From Betaproteobacteria bacterium (GTDB taxonomy: Bacteria; Pseudomonadota; Gammaproteobacteria; Burkholderiales; SG8-41): a stretch of 39,480 nt of DNA. The DNA lies in contig VGID01000037.1 of assembly GCA_016868035.1 (NCBI GenBank), positions 1-39,480 on the forward strand, in the 5' to 3' direction. Below are positions 1 to 6,952 of this stretch, in pieces (positions within the stretch are counted from its first letter, which is position 1; every line of letters begins with the position of its first letter). Made by a program: the position numbers and the translations under genes. Below the pieces are notes generated by a model, which did not search any database, was not told the DNA's origin, and saw nothing but the letters and a program-made list of their open reading frames with translations.

Positions 1-31
1 GAGCGTAGTCGTAGGGCTTGAACCGCGCCAT
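1..31 (-). CDS. Probable transposase, N-terminal fragment cut by the window edge
   Basis: Only ten codons are visible on the minus strand, reading MARFKPYDYA, from an ATG at 31-29. A good ribosome binding site (GGGAGG) lies 6-7 bases upstream. This N-terminus resembles that of IS4/IS1182-type transposases, which often start MARFKxYxY. The match is from memory and very short. The leader between the last attC (ends 120 on this side) and this ATG contains a perfect 16-bp palindrome. If correct, an insertion sequence lies beside or inside the next cassette. It could also simply be the next cassette gene. Confidence 0.4.
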   Translation of the reverse strand, partial: MARFKPYDYA

Positions 32-50
32 CGCCGCCTCCCACGCGCTG

Positions 51-66
51 AGGGGTCGCGACCCCT
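51..66. repeat. Perfect 16-bp palindrome upstream of the partial transposase gene
   Basis: AGGGGTCGCGACCCCT is its own reverse complement. It sits about 20 bases upstream of the start codon at 31, so it would lie in the leader of the putative transposase gene. It could be an operator or part of an insertion-sequence end. Confidence 0.6.
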
Positions 67-119
67 TCCAAAGCGTTAGTACGGCGATTTCTCCCAGGAG
101 TTCCGGACTTTTTCTACAG

Positions 120-177
120 ATTCAACGCCCCGGATCAGCCGCGCGCCTTTCGCGTCGGCTGCAGCCGGTGGTTATGT
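120..177 (-). other. attC site of cassette 7 (58 bp)
   Basis: On the plus strand the site runs from ATTCAAC (120-126, a perfect RYYYAAC, complement of R') to GTTATGT (171-177, complement of R''). The arms CCGG..CAGCCG and CGGCTG..CCGG pair with unequal spacers, leaving extrahelical bases as is normal for folded attC sites. R'' starts 5 bases downstream of the toxin stop codon. Confidence 0.75.
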
Positions 178-182
178 GCCAT

Positions 183-476
183 TCAAAGCTGATAGCGCGT
201 AATGTCGAGTGAGCCATGGAAGACACCCAGGATATCGACGTTCCCATCGTCCTTGATGAGATAGGCAATCCGGTAATGCCCGTAGAGGAGGATGCGAACA
301 TGGCGTGATGAGGCCGGGTAACGGTGGCCCATCTCGGGAAAGGAAATGAGATCCTGCGCCCGCTCGTAAATCCCTTGAACGGTTCGAGCCGCGGCTTGGG
401 GATTATCGGCGGCGACGTACTCGAAGATGTCCTCGAGCCAGCGCTGGGCTTCGGCGGTCCACCTTATCTCTGCCAT
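183..476 (-). CDS. RelE/ParE-family toxin (cassette 7)
   Basis: 97 residues with the fold signature of ParE/RelE toxins: an N-terminal WTAEAQRWLEDIFEYVA helix region, a basic middle segment (GHRYPASSRHVRILLYGHYRIAYLI) split over the central strands, and a final strand segment (VDILGVFHGSLDI). Family members inhibit DNA gyrase (ParE) or cleave mRNA on the ribosome (RelE); the ILLYGHYRIAY segment suits ParE better. The gene overlaps the 3' end of its antitoxin gene by 13 bases, and its stop lies just before the attC at 120-177, so the pair forms one cassette. Toxin-antitoxin cassettes are thought to stabilise cassette arrays. Confidence 0.85.
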   Translation of the reverse strand: MAEIRWTAEAQRWLEDIFEYVAADNPQAAARTVQGIYERAQDLISFPEMGHRYPASSRHVRILLYGHYRIAYLIKDDGNVDILGVFHGSLDITRYQL

Positions 477-649
477 GAGCGGATACGCCGTCCCATATCC
501 TCGTTCGAGATCACCCGCTTCGCATCGGAGTCGGTCAAGCCGCGCTCGACCATCACGTAAAACGCAAGCTCGCGCACGATTTCCTCGCGCGAGCTGTCAT
601 CGGGCTGTCGCTCGATGAGGCGAGTGAGTTCTTCTTTCACGGTGGACAT
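464..649 (-). CDS. Antitoxin partner of the ParE-like toxin (cassette 7)
   Basis: 61 residues starting MSTVKEELTRLIERQ. The start at 649 is chosen because GGAGGTG lies 7 bases upstream; an upstream in-frame extension has no such site and crosses the neighbouring attC. The protein is short, acidic in its middle (DDSSREEIVREL) and ends in a basic tail (GRRIRSWQR). This matches the small antitoxins commonly found upstream of ParE toxins in integron cassettes. No classical ribbon-helix-helix or AbrB motif is obvious. Its assignment rests mainly on the overlapping toxin gene. Confidence 0.75.
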   Translation of the reverse strand: MSTVKEELTRLIERQPDDSSREEIVRELAFYVMVERGLTDSDAKRVISNEDMGRRIRSWQR

Positions 650-708
650 AGGCAACACCTCCGCGTCAAGGCTAATTCTGCCACAGCCACCCGCCAGCGG
701 CGAATGGC

Positions 709-765
709 ACATAACGTCCCGCATGACCCGCCGCGAAGCGGTCGGTGTCGATGCGGTGGTTAGCG
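709..765 (-). other. attC site of cassette 6 (57 bp)
   Basis: Plus-strand boundaries are ACATAAC (709-715, one mismatch to RYYYAAC) and GTTAGCG (759-765). The arms CCGCAT-GAC..CCGC and GCGG..GTC-ATGCGG pair with single unpaired bases between blocks. The stop codon of the upstream toxin gene (760-762) lies inside R''. On the other side the R' box precedes the antitoxin gene starting at 649. Confidence 0.75.
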
Positions 766-1062
766 GGCACGTACGCGAGATTGCCAATAATAAGGACGCC
801 GCGCATGAGGTGCGACCGCAAAGATGACGATTCCTTCGGGCTCCGGCCGGTAGATGAGCGAGAACGGGAAATCCTTGACGAAGACCCGGCGAGTATTGGA
901 ACGATATGGCGAGCCCGATTGAGAGAAGGCAAGGGCGCGAGCGGCTGCGTCTTCCATTGCGGCGGCAAAACGCGCGCCCAATCCAGCCTCCGCCTCACTG
1001 TAATAGATGACCTCGGCAAGGAACTCGAGGCGTGCGGCGGCGATGAACCGCGCGCGGCTCAC
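760..1062 (-). CDS. RelE/ParE-family toxin (cassette 6)
   Basis: 100 residues, GTG start at 1062-1060, overlapping the antitoxin stop as GTGA. The sequence fits the ParE/RelE superfamily: a helical N-terminus (ARLEFLAEVIYYSEAEAGLG), a central FSQSGSPYRSNTRRVFVKDFP loop-strand region, then IYRPEPEGIVIFAVAPHARRP and a terminal aromatic motif (YYWQSR). Family members act on gyrase or on ribosome-bound mRNA; the target cannot be decided here. It differs clearly in sequence from the toxin at 183-476, so the two pairs are not recent duplicates. Confidence 0.87.
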   Translation of the reverse strand: MSRARFIAAARLEFLAEVIYYSEAEAGLGARFAAAMEDAAARALAFSQSGSPYRSNTRRVFVKDFPFSLIYRPEPEGIVIFAVAPHARRPYYWQSRVRAR

Positions 1063-1289
1063 CGCGCAAGCCGTCTAGCCTCGGCGAACACGCTTTCCGC
1101 GGAAAATGTCGGCAGCTCGCCGCGATCGTATGCGGCAACCCGTTCCGCGATTTCCAGCTCCCACGCCTTCTCGATCTCCGCGATCGGTGCATCGCGGAGC
1201 GACTCAAGCAGGGAGTCGGCGAGACGGGCGCGTTCCTCCGGGGACAACGAACGCGCCCGGGCTTCGAGTTCCTTAAGCATGTCGGACAT
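1059..1289 (-). CDS. Addiction-module antitoxin, PF09720-like (cassette 6)
   Basis: 76 residues from the ATG at 1289, which has GGAGG seven bases upstream; a TTG fifteen bases further upstream is less likely. The sequence MLKELEARARSLSPEERARL followed by ADSLLESL and AEIEKAWELEIAERVAAY matches the 'addiction module component' antitoxin family (Unstab_antitox), which pairs with ParE/RelE toxins. It is mostly helical and acidic. The toxin gene follows with a 4-base overlap, implying translational coupling. Such antitoxins normally repress their own promoter. Confidence 0.85.
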   Translation of the reverse strand: MSDMLKELEARARSLSPEERARLADSLLESLRDAPIAEIEKAWELEIAERVAAYDRGELPTFSAESVFAEARRLAR

Positions 1290-1350
1290 GGCAGGTTCCT
1301 CCAAGCGACTGCATCATTTTACGCCCCCGTCCGTAGGTCTGCATTGTGCA

Positions 1351-1464
1351 CGCTAACGTCGTGCCGTTCTGCTGCGCCGCATATGAACAGTGGCTGCCGT
1401 GGCGAAGCAACACGGCAGCAATCGATACAGAGTTTGCGGCGTCTGCAGCAACGGCTTGTTAGGC
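1351..1464 (-). other. attC site of cassette 5 (114 bp)
   Basis: Plus-strand boundaries are CGCTAAC (1351-1357) and GTTAGGC (1458-1464). The outer arms CCGTT..GCTGC..GCCGC and GCGGC..GCAGC..AACGG pair with extrahelical bases between blocks. Inside is a further perfect 9-bp hairpin (GCTGCCGTG / CACGGCAGC). It is the longest attC in the array. R'' contains the stop codon of the DUF429-like gene. Confidence 0.85.
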
Positions 1465-2040
1465 AGCGTCGATGCCATCGATGTTTGGCATCCAGTAAGC
1501 TACTCCACCAGGGACAAACTGCAGGGCGCGTTGTTCGTAATGTAGGAGATTTGTCCATCCTCGGCGCTTCTGATGCATAGCGCACGCTGCTGCGAGCGAG
1601 ATCGCAGCGTCGCGTTCGTGCTCAGTGAGGCTTGGTCCGTCGTAAGACACCAACTGCTCAACGTGGGCCAGCCGCACATCCGCGTGAGGTCGCTCCGCTG
1701 AAGCGATACCAAGGAGCCACAACAGGGCTTTGGGATGCGTCTCTGTAATTGGTACGCCTTTGACGCTTTCTCCGAGTAAGATCGCCGCTACTAGTCCTTG
1801 AACTAGACATGCCCCACGCAGGGAGTTGAGTTGTTGCACGGTACCGCTTAGTGTCTTAGCGCCACGAGCATGCATTGCACGCCGAATAATTGCGTCGACT
1901 CTCCTCACTCCGCTTGGTGTCCAGAACAGCGGCGCATCGATGCCCGCCGCGGCGACTGAACCCAGATCGCCAACAGTATTGAAAGCGGCTGCGACGGCAA
2001 CGTCGGCGCTCGGAGCCCGCAACCCGCTGATCGTGAACAC
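1459..2040 (-). CDS. DUF429-like protein, probably 5'-truncated (cassette 5)
   Basis: 193 residues from a GTG at 2040. Segments typical of the DUF429 family (predicted RNase-H-like fold) are visible: GIDAPLFW near residue 33, a following GVRRVD..IRR, an ETHPKALLW motif near residue 100 and LTEHERDAAISLAAA near residue 140. Family members usually begin with a strand carrying a first catalytic Asp; here nothing precedes SGLRAPS. The GTG lies inside the R' box of the preceding attC, directly after an in-frame stop, with no ribosome binding site inside the cassette. The cassette may therefore carry a gene trimmed at its 5' end, or use an unusual start. The stop lies in its own attC. Confidence 0.65.
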   Translation of the reverse strand: MFTISGLRAPSADVAVAAAFNTVGDLGSVAAAGIDAPLFWTPSGVRRVDAIIRRAMHARGAKTLSGTVQQLNSLRGACLVQGLVAAILLGESVKGVPITETHPKALLWLLGIASAERPHADVRLAHVEQLVSYDGPSLTEHERDAAISLAAACAMHQKRRGWTNLLHYEQRALQFVPGGVAYWMPNIDGIDAA

Positions 2041-2110
2041 CTAACCCGCTGGCGGGAAGAGGGCCTCTACAGGACGCTTACTTTCAACAAGCTTCCCAGC
2101 GGAATGCTTT
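2039..2110 (-). other. attC site of cassette 4, degenerate on the R'' side
   Basis: ACCTAAC at 2039-2045 is a perfect RYYYAAC box (R' complement). GGGAAG near 2054 pairs with CTTCCC at 2092-2097, and CCGCTGG with CCAGCGG, giving arms with a three-base bulge. No GTTRRRY box is visible on the right, so the R'' end is damaged or divergent and the right limit is approximate. Confidence 0.5.
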
Positions 2111-2285
2111 GCAACTTGTCATAGACCTCCGTGACCCTCTCCGGGGTGAGCCTTACGGTTTCCTTCCATTTCGGCCCCAACAGAAGGTAAACGATTCGAT
2201 ACTCGATATTGCAGCAGTTGTGAGCAGCGATCCCATACAGTTTGTAAAGCTCACTGAGCTGTTCGCTCTCCTGCAAATCAGGCAT
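2067..2285 (-). CDS. Hypothetical cassette protein (cassette 4, second gene)
   Basis: 72 residues, beginning MPDLQESEQLSELYKLYG and containing AAHNCCNIEYRIVYLLLG. It is predicted to be mostly helical and soluble, with a vicinal Cys pair at residues 24-25. The coding DNA is noticeably AT-richer than neighbouring cassettes. It starts 15 bases after the stop of the membrane-protein gene, with no room for an attC, so both appear to share one cassette. I do not recognise the family. Its 3' end runs into the degenerate attC. Confidence 0.6.
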   Translation of the reverse strand: MPDLQESEQLSELYKLYGIAAHNCCNIEYRIVYLLLGPKWKETVRLTPERVTEVYDKLQSIPLGSLLKVSVL

Positions 2286-2300
2286 CTCTCAGCACCGCCG

Positions 2301-2540
2301 CTATGAGGTGATCGGTTTTCGTGCCTTCAGCTTCTCCGCCCAGGCGAGGGCTCCGAGACCGGGCGCAAGAGTAATCACGGTCACAAGCCAGTTGATCACG
2401 TTAAATGGGCTCAGGAGTTCCTGAACCGCAGAGAAGCCGCCTTTCATCCACGTACCTGCGATCCCGGCGAGGATCAAGAGCACTGCAAGCGTCAGCCAGA
2501 CGTAGCCGAACACCTTTAGCAAGGCGATCCAGATCTTCAT
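2301..2540 (-). CDS. Small two-helix membrane protein (cassette 4, first gene)
   Basis: 79 residues. Two hydrophobic segments are plain: residues about 6-30 (ALLKVFGYVWLTLAVLL and onward) and about 49-66 (INWLVTVITLAPGLGALAWA), with a basic C-terminus (KLKARKP). The ATG at 2540 has GGAGGGG upstream. Small hydrophobic proteins of this type are common in integron cassettes and have no known function. It is the first gene after the attC at 2572-2637 in the reading direction of the array. Confidence 0.7.
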   Translation of the reverse strand: MKIWIALLKVFGYVWLTLAVLLILAGIAGTWMKGGFSAVQELLSPFNVINWLVTVITLAPGLGALAWAEKLKARKPITS

Positions 2541-2587
2541 GAGGCGTCCCCTCCCGCTGCACGCAACTACAAGCTAACGTGCAGCGT

Positions 2588-3206
<619 letters not shown>

Positions 3207-3207
3207 G

Positions 3208-3654
3208 TCATCGCGGCTGCACGGCCTTGCGGAAGTAGACCACGCGCTCGGTCTCTGTGAAGCCGAGGGCCCCGTGCACCGCTTGGCTTTGGAGGTTGTC
3301 GAGCTGAGTGTCCGAGGCGAGCTCTCGAAGGCCGCGTTCCCGCGCCCAGTTCTCAACTTCGGCCACCAGCCCCCGAGCGACCCCTTCGTTCCGATGCGGC
3401 GGCGCGACATACAGGCCTTCCAGGAAGGCAACCGGCGAGCTCTCCGTGCCGTTCACGTAGTCCGTCCGCACTGCCACTTCGGCCAGACCGATGGCTTCTC
3501 CCGCGGGGCTGCGAGCCAGGAACTGGGCGAATCGCGTGGGGTCCGCTGCGAACTCCGCCATCTCACTCAAATGCTCGTCTTCCGGACAGTCGGGCCAGAG
3601 CGCGCGACGGAGACTCAGCCATTCAGCGCTGGGAGCAGCGACGCGGGTGATCAT
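3208..3654 (-). CDS. Aminoglycoside 6'-N-acetyltransferase, AAC(6')-I type (cassette 2)
   Basis: 148 residues of the GNAT superfamily, starting MITRVAAPSAEWLSLR. The segment DYVNGTESSPVAFLEG, then LYVAPPHRNEGVARGL (acetyl-CoA binding motif, residues ~82-96), then ELASDTQLDN and ALGFTETERVVYFRK match, region by region, the AAC(6')-Ig/Ih/Ij/If group of chromosomal and cassette-borne resistance enzymes. The length agrees (about 145). These enzymes acetylate the 6'-amino group of tobramycin, amikacin and related drugs; which substrates this one uses cannot be read from sequence. It starts 16 bases after the methyltransferase gene and ends at an attC. Confidence 0.87.
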   Translation of the reverse strand: MITRVAAPSAEWLSLRRALWPDCPEDEHLSEMAEFAADPTRFAQFLARSPAGEAIGLAEVAVRTDYVNGTESSPVAFLEGLYVAPPHRNEGVARGLVAEVENWARERGLRELASDTQLDNLQSQAVHGALGFTETERVVYFRKAVQPR

Positions 3655-3670
3655 GACGCCACCTTGGTTC

Positions 3671-4135
3671 CTAGATCCAGCGGCGCACGCGAGCTTTGTA
3701 CTCGGTGTACTCCGCGCCAAACTTCGCGTCGAGATACCGCTCCTCAGGCAGGACAACGAGATTGTGCGTGAGCAGCACGGCGAGAACGGTACTCGCGAGC
3801 AGCCACGCCGAGTTGAACGCGATGGCGATCGCCGCAAGCAGAAAAGTGAGTGCGAGATAGGTCGGGTTTCGTGTGATGCCGAACGCTCCAGACTTCACGA
3901 TTGCGGTGGTGCTCTTCCGCGCATCGAAGGCAGTCCCAGCCTTGTGAAGCTCTCGCACAGCCGAGGCCACCAGCGCAACAGACACAACGAGAAGTCCGCC
4001 GGCCAGCCAGCGGGTTCCGCCTCCGGTCAGGACCGAGGAAGGAACGAAGGCCTCCAAGGCGCCCCCTACCGCTCCGGCGGCAAGGTAGTAAACAGGCGCG
4101 GGCACAACACCAGCGCTGTCTTTGGACTTGGTCAT
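3671..4135 (-). CDS. Isoprenylcysteine carboxyl methyltransferase-like membrane protein (cassette 2)
   Basis: 154 residues with about four hydrophobic segments (roughly 13-33, 43-61, 94-108, 111-129). The C-terminal half has the signature of the ICMT/PEMT superfamily: GAFGITRNPTYLAL at residues 83-96 and PEERYLDAKFGAEYTEYKARVRRW at 130-153, written here in two parts as PEERYLDAKFG and AEYTEYKARVRRW. These form the SAM and substrate pocket in family members. In bacteria such proteins methylate small lipophilic substrates, mostly unknown. ATG at 4135 has GGCGGAGG directly upstream. It is the promoter-proximal gene of a two-gene cassette. Confidence 0.85.
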   Translation of the reverse strand: MTKSKDSAGVVPAPVYYLAAGAVGGALEAFVPSSVLTGGGTRWLAGGLLVVSVALVASAVRELHKAGTAFDARKSTTAIVKSGAFGITRNPTYLALTFLLAAIAIAFNSAWLLASTVLAVLLTHNLVVLPEERYLDAKFGAEYTEYKARVRRWI

Positions 4136-4239
4136 GCCTCCGCCACTCTATCGCCTGGCGCCGGCTGGCGGCGCAATGTCGAACACATCGAACACTTTCT
4201 TTGACATCGCCCGGACTGCCACCTGTCTGTCCCTGTGAC

Positions 4240-4326
4240 GCCTAACGTTTTGGTGAACGGCGGGCCGCGACATCCGATGATGTTCCGACGGTGCTGGTGG
4301 CCCGTCCGTTCGACCTGGAGTTAGAC
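4240..4326 (-). other. attC site of cassette 1 (87 bp)
   Basis: Plus-strand boundaries are GCCTAAC (4240-4246) and GTTAGAC (4320-4326). The arms GAACGG-CGGGCC and GGCCCG-t-CCGTTC pair over 12 bp with one extrahelical T, separated from the R boxes by 8-base spacers on both sides. This is the clearest attC in the window. Confidence 0.92.
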
Positions 4327-4658
4327 GCGTCGGCGCGAACGGCCGAAAGAGCGGCCAATCGTTCTCGTGTTTCGGGAGTGAATCGCCCCAACTCCTCCTC
4401 CGTCAGCAGTCCGTGCGAATGGATCTCGGCAAGTTGAAATATTGCCCTGGAGCGACTCGGACCGTCGAATGCGCGCGCCAATTCCCGGTCTCTATGTTCG
4501 AGCAGCCCGAATACGGTCCCGTACCGCTCGTGCCAAGAAGCTCCACCAGATGACGTGACCTCCCCGATCTCGCGCAAGACACGCTCGCAGAATCGCTCGA
4601 GCGCGATTTTTCTCAGCGCTTGCAGGACCCGCCAGTCGCGTTCGGGAATCTCGGCCAT
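4242..4658 (-). CDS. Hypothetical cassette protein (cassette 1, next to attI)
   Basis: 138 residues from MAEIPERDWRVLQALRK at 4658. The next methionine upstream would extend translation across the attI junction, so the inner start is chosen. It looks soluble and mostly helical, with ALERFCERVLREI, ERYGTVFGLLEHRDRELARAF and LLTEEELGRFTPETRERL. Proteins of this general type, often starting MAEIPERDW, are seen as unnamed cassette products; no function is known to me. The last ~30 residues are read through the attC, with the stop codon inside R'. As first cassette it should be the best expressed. Confidence 0.7.
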   Translation of the reverse strand: MAEIPERDWRVLQALRKIALERFCERVLREIGEVTSSGGASWHERYGTVFGLLEHRDRELARAFDGPSRSRAIFQLAEIHSHGLLTEEELGRFTPETRERLAALSAVRADASNSRSNGRATSTVGTSSDVAARRSPKR

Positions 4659-4670
4659 GAATGTGTAAGC

Positions 4671-4740
4671 GTCTAACGAGAAATCGGCCCCATAAGTGGG
4701 GCATTTGCTTTGCCCCGAAAGCGGGGCTGAAGCACGCAAG
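4671..4740 (-). other. attI: attI-side recombination junction
   Basis: On the minus strand GTTAGAC (4677-4671) is a perfect GTTRRRY core, 13 bases before the first cassette start codon and in the right place for the attI-cassette junction. No paired R'' box with hairpin arms follows on the right, as expected for attI as opposed to attC. The outer limit of attI cannot be set from sequence alone. Confidence 0.65.
4687..4727. repeat. Two tandem 6-bp stem, 4-base loop hairpins in the attI region
   Basis: GCCCCA-TAAG-TGGGGC (4687-4702) and GCCCCG-AAAG-CGGGGC (4712-4727) are perfect short hairpins separated by nine bases. They lie between the recombination core and intI, where the cassette promoter Pc and integrase binding sites are usually located. 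Confidence 0.75.
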
Positions 4741-4788
4741 GCTACCCCTTTCCCCCTGATTCCTCAATCCGGTCAACCGGGGTAGCGA

Positions 4789-4811
4789 CCTATACGTTTA
4801 TCCAGTATAGG
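4789..4811. promoter_or_regulatory. Inverted repeat upstream of intI, possible operator
   Basis: CCTATAC (4789-4795) and GTATAGG (4805-4811) form a 7/7 inverted repeat with a 9-base centre, 20 bases upstream of the intI start codon. The position suits an operator covering the intI promoter, and the arms contain -10-like TATA words. It does not match the LexA consensus. Function is inferred from position only. Confidence 0.45.
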
Positions 4812-4831
4812 CACCGGAGACGGGAGGAAGC

Positions 4832-5863
4832 ATGTCGCCGCCCAGGCTGCTCGAGCAGTACCGCGAGCGCCTGCGGGTGAAGCACTACAGCTTGCGCACG
4901 GAAGACGCGTACCTGCACTGGGTGCGTCGCTTCATCTACTTTCACGGCAAGCGCCACCCGCGGGAGATGGGAGGGCCGGAGGTCGAGGCGTTCCTGTCCC
5001 ATTTGGCGACCGAGGGGCGAGTGGCACCCTCGATGCAGAACCAGACGCTGGCTGCGCTCCTCTTTCTTTATCGCGAAGTCTTGGAGAAGGACTTGCCGTG
5101 GATGGAGGGGATGGTACGCGCGAAGCGCCCGGCGCGCGTGCCGGTGGTGCTGACGGAAGGCGAGGTGCGCGCGCTGCTGGGACAGCTTGACGGCACGCGC
5201 TGGCTCGCGACGAGCCTGCTCTACGCTACCGGCATGCGCCTACTCGAGGGTCTGCGGCTGCGCGTCAAGGACGTGGACTTCGAGCGGCGCGAGATCACGG
5301 TACGCGACGGCAAGGGGGGACGGGACCGGCGCACGATGCTGCCGGAGCGCCTGCTCGAACCCCTGCGGGGGCACCTCGAGCGCGTGAAGTTTCTGCACGA
5401 GCGCGACCTCAGCGAGGGTTTCGGAGAGGTGTACCTGCCATTCGCGCTCGCGCGCAAGTATCCCCACGCGGGCAGGAGCTGGCCCTGGCAGTACGTATTC
5501 CCTTCCGGCAGCCGCTCGACCGATCCGCTCGACGGCGTAATTCGCCGCCATCACCTGGACGAAAAGGTGATTCAGCGCGCCGTGTCGGAAGCCGCGCGCA
5601 AGGCGGGGATCGCGAAACCGGTCTCCCCGCACGTGTTGAGGCATTCGTTCGCAACCCATGTTCTGGAGGCCGGCTACGACATCCGTACGGTGCAGGAACT
5701 GCTCGGGCATCGGGACGTCTCGACCACGATGATCTACACGCATGTGCTGAACAAGGGTGGACGCGGAGTCAAAAGCCCGCTCGATTCCGGCGGCGCTGAC
5801 CAGCCGCCGGTCGCACGGGATGTCACATCGGACCATAACGTTCCGGTCAATCGCCTGTCTTGA
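4832..5863 (+). CDS. intI: Integron integrase IntI (tyrosine recombinase)
   Basis: 343 residues, starting [20 protein letters not shown] with GGGAGG seven bases upstream. An N-terminal SAM-like core-binding domain (about 1-95) is followed by the catalytic domain. Catalytic residues are visible: R136 (in TGMRLLEGL), H267 and R270 ([11 protein letters not shown]), H293 (LLGHRD) and nucleophile Y302 (TTMIYTHV). The IntI-specific insertion that sets integron integrases apart from XerC/D is present at residues ~205-224 ([20 protein letters not shown]). The enzyme recombines attI with attC sites and so captures and shuffles cassettes. Compared with IntI1, MRISEG is MRLLEG here; no key residue is lost. 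Orientation opposite to the cassettes is the standard layout. Confidence 0.96.
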   Translation: MSPPRLLEQYRERLRVKHYSLRTEDAYLHWVRRFIYFHGKRHPREMGGPEVEAFLSHLATEGRVAPSMQNQTLAALLFLYREVLEKDLPWMEGMVRAKRPARVPVVLTEGEVRALLGQLDGTRWLATSLLYATGMRLLEGLRLRVKDVDFERREITVRDGKGGRDRRTMLPERLLEPLRGHLERVKFLHERDLSEGFGEVYLPFALARKYPHAGRSWPWQYVFPSGSRSTDPLDGVIRRHHLDEKVIQRAVSEAARKAGIAKPVSPHVLRHSFATHVLEAGYDIRTVQELLGHRDVSTTMIYTHVLNKGGRGVKSPLDSGGADQPPVARDVTSDHNVPVNRLS

Positions 5864-5879
5864 TCCGGCAGCCCGCACG

Positions 5880-6095
5880 TCATCCGGTTCCATTCTTGTT
5901 TTGTTTCTCTCCGCGTCTCCGCGGTTGAATTATCGTCCTTGCTCTTCTTGGCGTTCTTGGCGCCTTGGCGGTTCAATAAAGCAGGGATGAAGGACGAGGG
6001 ACGAGGGACGAGGGAGAAAACCAGCAACGAAAGCGGATGGATTCCTGAGTTCTATCCGTGTTTATCTGCGTCCATCGGCGGTTACATTCCGGCTT
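5880..6095. repeat. Intergenic word repeats between intI and lpxH
   Basis: This gap contains TCTCCGCGTCTCCGCGG, CTTGGCGTTCTTGGCGCC, a run of ACGAGGG words (about 5993-6017) and TATCTGCGTCCATCGGCGG. Close relatives of these words recur at 12270-12520, 14965-15143 and 29290-29385. No gene or promoter is recognisable here. Confidence 0.7.
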
Positions 6096-6119
6096 TGCTT
6101 GGCGCCTTGGCGGCCGCGT

Positions 6120-6842
6120 TCAAAGCCACACTGCGGTGCATCCGCCGGCGTCGCAACGCAGGTACCCGCCGCGCTCGTACCAGTCGTTCAACACCCAGCG
6201 CTCGCATTCGTGCCCGTCCACCACGTGCACGTGGCGAGCCGGGCGATGCGTGTGCCCGTGGATGAGGCGCGGATAGCCATGCTCGCGCAGCGCCGCCTCC
6301 ACGGCGGCCGGCGCGACATCCATGATTTCGGCGGCCTTCGCCTGCTTGGCCTGTTCGTTGATGGCGCGCAGCTCCCCGACGCGCTCCTTGCGCGCGGTGA
6401 TCGGCTGGGCGAGGAATTCGGCCTGAAACTTCGGGTCGCGCGCGTAGGCGCGGAATTTCTGGTACTCGACGTCGTCGGTGCACAGCGTGTCCCCGTGCAT
6501 GAGCAGCGTGCGCACGCCGTGAAGCACGAGCGGGGTCGGGTCCGCGAGCAGGCGCGCGCCCGAGCGCTCGGCGAATTTCTTCCCGATCAGGAAATCGCGG
6601 TTGCCGTGCATGAAGTACACGGCGACGCCCCGCGCGGCGAGCCCCTCAAGCGATTTCGCCACCGCCGCGTTGAAGGGGTCGTCAAGATCGTCGTCGCCGA
6701 CCCAGTACTCGAAGAGGTCGCCGAGTACGTAGAGGGATGCGGCCCGCGATGCCGCGCCGCCAGCGAGATCGAAGAAAACCTCGTTGATGTGCGGGCGCTC
6801 GGGAGCGAGGTGCAGGTCGGAGACGAAAATGCTGTGCGGCAT
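6120..6842 (-). CDS. lpxH: UDP-2,3-diacylglucosamine diphosphatase LpxH
   Basis: 240 residues, the usual LpxH length. It is a calcineurin-like metallophosphoesterase: metal ligands are visible as D9 and H11 (SDLHL), D42 (LGDLFEYW), N81 (HGNRDFL), H116 (MHGDTLC) and H195/H197 (IHGHTHRP). It cleaves UDP-2,3-diacylglucosamine to lipid X in the lipid A pathway, at the cytoplasmic face of the inner membrane. Its C-terminus reaches to the word repeats that separate it from the integron. The cyclophilin genes lie upstream on the same strand, beyond an inverted word-repeat region. Confidence 0.95.
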   Translation of the reverse strand: MPHSIFVSDLHLAPERPHINEVFFDLAGGAASRAASLYVLGDLFEYWVGDDDLDDPFNAAVAKSLEGLAARGVAVYFMHGNRDFLIGKKFAERSGARLLADPTPLVLHGVRTLLMHGDTLCTDDVEYQKFRAYARDPKFQAEFLAQPITARKERVGELRAINEQAKQAKAAEIMDVAPAAVEAALREHGYPRLIHGHTHRPARHVHVVDGHECERWVLNDWYERGGYLRCDAGGCTAVWL

Positions 6843-6850
6843 CGGGGCAA

Positions 6851-6947
6851 GGACTGAGGATTGAGGAATGAGGATTGAGCAAATCCTGCGCGGTGCGTCC
6901 TCAGATCAACCCCGAACACTCAATCCTCAATCCTCGATCCCCAATCC
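6851..6947. repeat. Facing word repeats (GAGGATT / AATCCTC)
   Basis: GACTGAGGATTGAGGAATGAGG words at about 6851-6879 face CAATCCTCAATCCTCGATCC words at about 6921-6947, so the transcript of the ppiB-lpxH gap could fold into a long imperfect hairpin. The same word family flanks the dnaJ-dnaK gap at 18699-18804. Confidence 0.75.
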
Positions 6948-6952
6948 TGCTT

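Noticed and set aside
2285-2301. An attC between the two ORFs of cassette 4
   Set aside because: Only 15 bases separate the genes and no R boxes are present.
3654-3671. An attC between the methyltransferase and acetyltransferase genes
   Set aside because: The 16-base gap is too short for any attC and lacks RYYYAAC or GTTRRRY boxes.
4242-4739. Longer start for the first cassette gene
   Set aside because: The extension reads through the attI core and the two GGGGC hairpins; the start at 4658 lies inside the cassette.
4740-4831. LexA box controlling intI
   Set aside because: No CTGT-N8-ACAG-like sequence is present; the inverted repeat there (CCTATAC/GTATAGG) has different arms and spacing.
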